In this document: piece after piece, positions 5,452-8,328 of the stretch
Numbering within the stretch: the first letter of the stretch is position 1
Layout of the letters: each line of letters opens with the position of its first letter
DNA from: Gammaproteobacteria bacterium
GTDB lineage: Bacteria > Pseudomonadota > Gammaproteobacteria > DAOWEP01
Reading direction: 5' to 3'
NCBI GenBank assembly: GCA_030638455.1
Contig: DAOWEP010000042.1
Location: 1-8,328, forward strand
Length of the DNA stretch: 8,328 nt
Translations under genes and position numbers: made by a program
Notes under the pieces: generated by a model
What the model was told of the DNA's origin: nothing
Database searches by the model: none
What the model saw: the letters and a program-made list of their open reading frames with translations, nothing else

Positions 5452-5646
5452 TTATTTTGTCCAGTTTTTCGCGTTGTCTGTATTCTTGCTGAAGCCATCA
5501 TCGTAGCCAGCTGTATAAGCTTCGGTAATACGTTGTTCTTCGCGTTTTGGGTTGTGCATAAAGCCACCCATCCAACCGTTCAGGTACTCAGGATCAGCAC
5601 CCATCTCTTCCAGCTTGGTAACGGTCTCGTAATACATGGGATCCAT
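5452..5646 (-). CDS. Small hydrophilic protein of unknown function (64 aa), strongly translated
   Basis: The protein has 64 residues, no cysteine, no signal peptide or membrane segment. The ATG is preceded by TAGGAGGTAA, nearly the perfect Shine-Dalgarno, seven bases away. It also has a candidate extended -10 promoter and a shared strong terminator, so this is very probably a real, well-expressed gene. Visible features are a helical start, MYYETVTKLEEMGADPEYLNG, a GWMGGF turn and AYTAGYDDGF near residues 43-52, ending NTDNAKNWTK. The paired GWxGG and AxxxGYxxG patterns loosely recall ribosome modulation factor (Rmf), but the order differs and the RMF basic charge is missing, so I do not assign it. 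Conserved-looking and of unknown function. Confidence 0.75.
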   Translation of the reverse strand: MDPMYYETVTKLEEMGADPEYLNGWMGGFMHNPKREEQRITEAYTAGYDDGFSKNTDNAKNWTK

Positions 5647-5650
5647 AGTT

Positions 5651-5660
5651 TTACCTCCTA
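5651..5660 (-). promoter_or_regulatory. Near-consensus Shine-Dalgarno of the 64-aa gene
   Basis: The minus strand reads TAGGAGGTAA, one base from the ideal anti-16S complement, with good spacing to the ATG at 5646. It is among the strongest ribosome-binding sites in the window and supports a high translation rate. Confidence 0.85.
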
Positions 5661-5733
5661 CGGTTCAAATGATTGTATTTAGTTAGTTGCATATGGCACT
5701 CCACCTTATGCGTCCGGTAATTTGGAAGCGCGG

Positions 5734-5763
5734 ATTATCGCACAATCCAAAATCAGCAAGCAA
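5734..5763 (-). promoter_or_regulatory. Candidate extended -10 promoter of the 64-aa gene
   Basis: The minus strand reads TTGCTT, an 18-bp spacer that ends in TGTGC, then GATAAT. The -10 box matches five of six bases and is preceded by an extended -10 TGN. The leader would be about 80 nt long. Confidence 0.5.
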
Positions 5764-5830
5764 GAAAACAAATGTTAAAATGTAGCGCCATTGCTGTGGT
5801 TATATGGGTAGAAAAAAGCAAAATGCTGTC

Positions 5831-5883
5831 TTGCATAATATGCAATAAAAGTAATTATAAACATAATGTTACAATATAATTAC
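5831..5883. repeat. Cluster of three palindromes
   Basis: TTGCATA-A-TATGCAA is a perfect 15-bp palindrome at 5831-5845. GTAATTATA / TATAATTAC (5851-5859 and 5875-5883) form a 9-bp inverted repeat that encloses AACAT-A-ATGTT (5860-5870). They lie about 70 bp upstream of the 64-residue gene's promoter and downstream of the HPP gene. The arrangement resembles protein-binding sites more than a terminator. Confidence 0.45.
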
Positions 5884-5951
5884 AATGTATAGTCTGGGCT
5901 ATAAAAGCCGCTTGTCATTTGGTTTGAGGGGGTATTTTTCATAATGTGCAG

Positions 5952-5977
5952 TGAGGTTTTATTTTCTGAAAACCTCA
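5952..5977 (-). terminator. Hairpin across the HPP gene stop codon
   Basis: TGAGGTTTT and AAAACCTCA form a perfect 9-bp stem with an 8-nt loop that spans the last codons and TAA stop of the HPP gene. No T run follows on the minus strand, so it is not a standard terminator; it may stabilise the mRNA 3' end or be chance. Confidence 0.3.
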
Positions 5978-6873
5978 TATTGCGCCCACTGAGTCATTTC
6001 CCCTCGTGTGCAGCCAGCTTTTTTCTGGTTGTCTTTATCGGTGATTACCCGATAGGTGATCCGATCCAGTTCCGCATTATCCTTATTGGTATCTATAGAA
6101 ATCACCTGGCGTACTGACCAGTCAGTGCCGTATTCGCGATTACTATAGCAATGTCCGGTCTTTATCTTGAAGCTTGATGGAGACCTGCTATAGGCGTGTT
6201 GGTGGGCATACATATAAATCTTTATCAAATCTTCTTTTGCAACATCAACATAGGTGTCCATTTTTTGCAAAGCAGCTTCCAGGTCCTCTGGTGTAATTAT
6301 CGGAGTGGGCGTTTCCGGATCATTTTTCAGATCTTTTGCTTCTGGCAGACGGGCGGGGTAAGACCGGCCCGGTAGTATATTATTTAGAATAAGCCCTATA
6401 GTAATCAGCACAAGTGCATCAAGTCCTACAGGTGTTAGGGCAAACTGGTATCCCAAATGGTTCATCTCTGCACCGCCTAATACGGCGGCCAGCGCAGTTG
6501 CACCCCCGGGAGGATGAAGGCAGCGTAGCTGATACATCAGATAACCTGCCATAGCGACAGCAATTGAACCCGCAAGCAGTTGGTCAGGGATTAGCATCAG
6601 GCAGGTTATTCCTGTCAAAGCCGAAATGATCTGACCACCAATAACTGACCAGGGCTGCGAGAAGGGGCCATGAGGTACTGCAAAAACCAGTATTGTGGAT
6701 GCCCCCATAGATGCAATCAAAACCGGAAAACCGTATCCAGATATAAATGCACTGCTTAGCCAGGTTACGACCAGAATACCAAAGAAACAGCCAATAGCAG
6801 TGATGGCCTTTTCGCCATGGCTAACATCTTCGGGTACGATCGCAAGTTTACGTATAAAGTCCCTTAAGTTCAT
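5959..6873 (-). CDS. HPP-family inner-membrane protein with a non-CBS C-terminal domain
   Basis: The protein has 304 residues. Residues 1-170 are the HPP domain (Pfam HPP), with about five hydrophobic segments near 24-44, 48-67, 77-96, 98-116 and 146-168. The naming motif is in LHPPGGATAL (HPP at 120-122), and GFPVLIASMGASTILVFAVPHGPFSQPW is the conserved second block. Some HPP proteins are nitrite transporters of chloroplasts and cyanobacteria; the substrate in proteobacteria is mostly unproven. In many bacterial members CBS domains follow. Here residues 190-304 start with the typical linker ITPEDLEAALQKMDTYVDVAKEDL but continue into a soluble segment (KTGHCYSNREYGTDWSVRQVISID to the end) without the CBS pattern. 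No clear Shine-Dalgarno precedes the ATG, and a -10 box only 8 nt upstream suggests a leaderless mRNA. It is divergent from grxC. Confidence 0.88.
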   Translation of the reverse strand: MNLRDFIRKLAIVPEDVSHGEKAITAIGCFFGILVVTWLSSAFISGYGFPVLIASMGASTILVFAVPHGPFSQPWSVIGGQIISALTGITCLMLIPDQLLAGSIAVAMAGYLMYQLRCLHPPGGATALAAVLGGAEMNHLGYQFALTPVGLDALVLITIGLILNNILPGRSYPARLPEAKDLKNDPETPTPIITPEDLEAALQKMDTYVDVAKEDLIKIYMYAHQHAYSRSPSSFKIKTGHCYSNREYGTDWSVRQVISIDTNKDNAELDRITYRVITDKDNQKKAGCTRGEMTQWAQYEVFRK

Positions 6874-6881
6874 AGGCCAAA

Positions 6882-6910
6882 ATTATATCGATATATACGG
6901 TTGGTTTCTA
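6882..6910 (-). promoter_or_regulatory. Candidate promoter of the HPP gene giving a leaderless mRNA
   Basis: The minus strand reads TAGAAA (four of six), a 17-bp spacer and a perfect TATAAT. The -10 box ends 8 nt before the ATG, so transcription should start at or within a base or two of the start codon. This agrees with the lack of a Shine-Dalgarno. The -10 overlaps a 12-bp palindrome TATATCGATATA (6884-6895). Confidence 0.45.
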
Positions 6911-6947
6911 TCAAAATGAATTACCTGAGTTGAGTAGGGAAGATTAT

Positions 6948-6962
6948 GCGTTTTTAGAACGC
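6948..6962. repeat. Small dyad at the -35 position of grxC
   Basis: GCGTT-TTTAG-AACGC is a 5-bp inverted repeat that covers the place where the -35 box of grxC should be. It might be an activator or repressor site; it is short enough to be chance. Confidence 0.25.
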
Positions 6963-6969
6963 TTCCATG

Positions 6970-6975
6970 TATAAT
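6970..6975 (+). promoter_or_regulatory. Candidate -10 box of grxC
   Basis: A perfect TATAAT lies 35 bp upstream of the grxC start codon. No -35 hexamer is seen at proper spacing, which fits a promoter dependent on an activator. The transcript would start near 6982 and carry the ATGAGG ribosome-binding site. Confidence 0.45.
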
Positions 6976-7010
6976 GCTCTTTTTCTACAGCAGGATGAGG
7001 TTTTAGTTAT

Positions 7011-7268
7011 ATGGCGAATGTTGAGATGTACAGTACAGCAGTGTGTCCATACTGTATTAGAGCAGAACAGTTGCTTGCTCGTAAGGGTGCGGAGGTAAAC
7101 AAGATTTATATAGATCGCGATGCCGAACAGTTCAAGGAAATGATTCAGCGTGCTAAAGGTAGTCGGTCTGTTCCCCAGATTTTCATTAATGACATTCACG
7201 TAGGTGGTTATGATGACCTGGTTGAGCTCGATATGGATGGAGAGTTGGAGCCAATGTTAGAAAAATAG
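7011..7268 (+). CDS. grxC: Glutaredoxin 3 (GrxC type), dithiol
   Basis: The protein has 85 residues, the usual length of a bacterial glutaredoxin 3. The thioredoxin fold marks are in place: the CPYC active site (C12-C15) after strand VEMYSTAV, the cis-proline P55 in SVPQIFI (TVP in most relatives) and the glutathione-binding GGYDDL (65-70). It is a cytoplasmic glutathione-dependent oxidoreductase that reduces protein disulfides and mixed disulfides with glutathione and serves electron-dependent enzymes. The start ATG has GAGG about ten bases upstream. In many gammaproteobacteria grxC lies next to secB; here it is between a divergent HPP gene and dsrS. A link of glutaredoxin with sulfur metabolism is suggested by the dsrS neighbour but not shown. 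No clear terminator follows, so read-through into dsrS is possible across a 153-bp gap. Confidence 0.95.
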   Translation: MANVEMYSTAVCPYCIRAEQLLARKGAEVNKIYIDRDAEQFKEMIQRAKGSRSVPQIFINDIHVGGYDDLVELDMDGELEPMLEK

Positions 7269-7330
7269 GGTTCTGGGAAAAATAAGAAACAAACAGATTA
7301 TCCATGTATTCATGTTAGTTCTGGAAGTAC

Positions 7331-7348
7331 CTAGTAACCATATACTAG
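7331..7348. repeat. Inverted repeat upstream of dsrS
   Basis: CTAGTA-ACCATA-TACTAG has 6-bp arms, flanked by further GTAC elements (7327-7330 and 7353-7356) that extend it imperfectly. It lies about 75 bp before the dsrS start. There is no T run, so it is an operator or leader hairpin candidate rather than a terminator. Confidence 0.3.
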
Positions 7349-7421
7349 CAACGTACCATTGAATTTCACAAGGACCTAAATTTCTCGGGAATCATTTTAT
7401 TTAATTAACAGCGCACATTAT

Positions 7422-8328
7422 ATGGACCTAAGCAGTGAAGATAGCCTGAGACTGAACGTATTAATTGCCAATTCGATTGCAGTACGTATTAACGAAGGAG
7501 CAATGTCAGTTCATGGATTGTCTGAAGCAGGCAAAGAGGCCAGGGTACAACTCTATCCGACTTGTGGAGCCGACCGGTATATTCGTTATGTACGGGAGTT
7601 GCTCTCCAGTACTATTTTAGGTTCTCCTGGCGGTTATCCGGTATTTCTGAAGCGCTGGACGCGCATGGGGCAGGCAAAGGATACACGGCTTGCTGACCTG
7701 CTAATGCTGGGTGAACCAGAAGCTGTGGTGGCTGTATCGTGTGCAACCGGGCTTACAGATGAACTGGCCCGTTGTGTCTGGTGGATTATGCCCGATGCCG
7801 AGAATGCACGGCGTATGCTGTTATCTGAAAGTGTTGTTAAAGGTGAAATGGGAAAGGTGCTGGCCAATTTCCTGCTTGAGTTTCTTCCCTTCGAACAGGA
7901 GCCCGGTGCGATTATTGAAAGTGTTCGTCTGGTTTTGCAGCCTGACCTGCTGGACGAGTCCAGTTATATGAGCATCTGGAATCGGGGCAAGCAGAAAAGC
8001 GTATTTCTTGTCGGGTTTCTTCAGGCGTTACCGGATGATCTTCCAGAACCACTTTCTGAAAGATCAGATTTTGCCCAATATCGAACACCGTTGGGAGATC
8101 TAGCCAAATCAAATCCGTTTGCCTTACAGCTATTGGGACTGTTGTCTACAGAGGGCCAGACCTTTATTCATGTTTGCAAAAGGGTGTTAACAAAGCCGAA
8201 TAATCAGGATGTGGTAGTCGAATTACTGGAGGCAATTACCCGGTATCTTTCAAATGTACGCATTTCACCTTTAGATTATGAAGATGTAGAATCAATCATC
8301 AGCGATGTTCATGATATCGGCACCAATA
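7422..8328 (+). CDS. dsrS: DsrS family sulfur-metabolism protein, 3' end cut by the window
   Basis: The frame is open from ATG 7422 to the window end, about 302 codons. I recognise the DsrS family: LRLNVLIANSIAVRI near the start, YIRYVRELLSSTILGSPGGYPVFLKRWTRMGQA (residues 53-85), LLMLGEPEAVVAVSCATGLTDELARCVWWIMPDAENARRML, LLEFLPFEQEPGAIIESVRLVLQPDLLD and the Trp-rich WNRGKQKSVFLVGFLQALPDDLPEPL. DsrS is a conserved soluble protein encoded at the end of the dsr operon of Allochromatium vinosum and other sulfur oxidizers using reverse Dsr; its mechanism is not established and a regulatory role has been discussed. No transmembrane segment is seen. The upstream neighbour is grxC, not dsrR or other dsr genes, so it is outside the classical order. 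The ATG has no clear Shine-Dalgarno. The missing part is the C-terminal end. Confidence 0.8.
   Translation, partial: MDLSSEDSLRLNVLIANSIAVRINEGAMSVHGLSEAGKEARVQLYPTCGADRYIRYVRELLSSTILGSPGGYPVFLKRWTRMGQAKDTRLADLLMLGEPEAVVAVSCATGLTDELARCVWWIMPDAENARRMLLSESVVKGEMGKVLANFLLEFLPFEQEPGAIIESVRLVLQPDLLDESSYMSIWNRGKQKSVFLVGFLQALPDDLPEPLSERSDFAQYRTPLGDLAKSNPFALQLLGLLSTEGQTFIHVCKRVLTKPNNQDVVVELLEAITRYLSNVRISPLDYEDVESIISDVHDIGTN

Larger units (their letters stand above)
5647..5958. other. AT-rich intergenic gap with clustered dyads
   Basis: This 312-bp gap between two minus-strand genes holds the promoter and leader of the 64-residue gene (up to about 5763), then AT-rich DNA with three nested or adjacent palindromes (5831-5883). 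A 36-codon plus frame starting at 5772 has no Shine-Dalgarno and is not called. No T-run terminator for the HPP gene is visible. Confidence 0.5.

Noticed and set aside
5772..5882. 36-codon frame (+) with a CxxC-like stretch
   Set aside because: No Shine-Dalgarno, in AT-rich DNA that carries the palindromes and the opposite-strand promoter.
7634..8112. Open frames on the minus strand and a second plus frame within the dsrS region
   Set aside because: They are shadows of the DsrS coding frame, which stays open to the window end and matches a known family.

Overview
The window looks like chromosomal DNA of a sulfur-oxidizing gammaproteobacterium. Two genes carry that reading. At the left edge is the C-terminal tail of a DsrC/TusE-family protein. 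At the right edge is a protein I recognise as DsrS, a family known from the reverse dissimilatory sulfite reductase (dsr) locus of sulfur oxidizers. Base composition looks low-to-moderate in GC. Genes are compact, intergenic gaps AT-rich, and the intrinsic terminators clear. I see no phage genes, transposase, CRISPR array, tRNA or rRNA.

Layout. Positions 1-200 hold the DsrC-like tail (+), which lacks both redox cysteines of true DsrC, followed by a strong terminator. Positions 250-1090 hold a small periplasmic class II-type cytochrome c gene (-), bracketed by two direct copies of a 29-bp repeat. Positions 822-1372 are largely non-coding with several hairpins. Positions 1373-2315 hold a terminator and a secreted protein (-) with a DUF11-like domain and a CTPGYWK motif. 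Positions 2316-2741 are non-coding. Positions 2742-4598 hold a PiuC/YbiX-type Fe(II)/2-oxoglutarate dioxygenase and a Sfum_1244-family protein of unknown function (both -). Positions 4599-4753 form a divergent promoter region. Positions 4754-5326 hold an unrecognised acidic cytoplasmic protein (+, TTG start). A long bidirectional hairpin terminator (5367-5405) separates it from a convergent 64-aa small protein with a near-consensus Shine-Dalgarno (5452-5646, -). Positions 5647-5958 are an AT-rich gap with clustered dyads. Positions 5959-6873 hold an HPP-family membrane protein (-), divergent from glutaredoxin grxC (7011-7268, +). Positions 7422-8328 hold dsrS (+), cut by the window end.

How the genes relate. 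Most lie in single-gene transcription units separated by terminators or divergent promoters, so this is a mosaic rather than one operon. The common ground is redox and sulfur chemistry: DsrC-like protein, cytochrome c, non-heme iron dioxygenase, glutaredoxin, HPP membrane protein (the family includes nitrite transporters) and DsrS. I found no strong evidence for a wholly new multigene system. The most interesting points are the cysteine-less DsrC-like tail, dsrS outside a visible dsr operon, the repeat-flanked cytochrome gene, and three conserved-looking proteins of unknown function.
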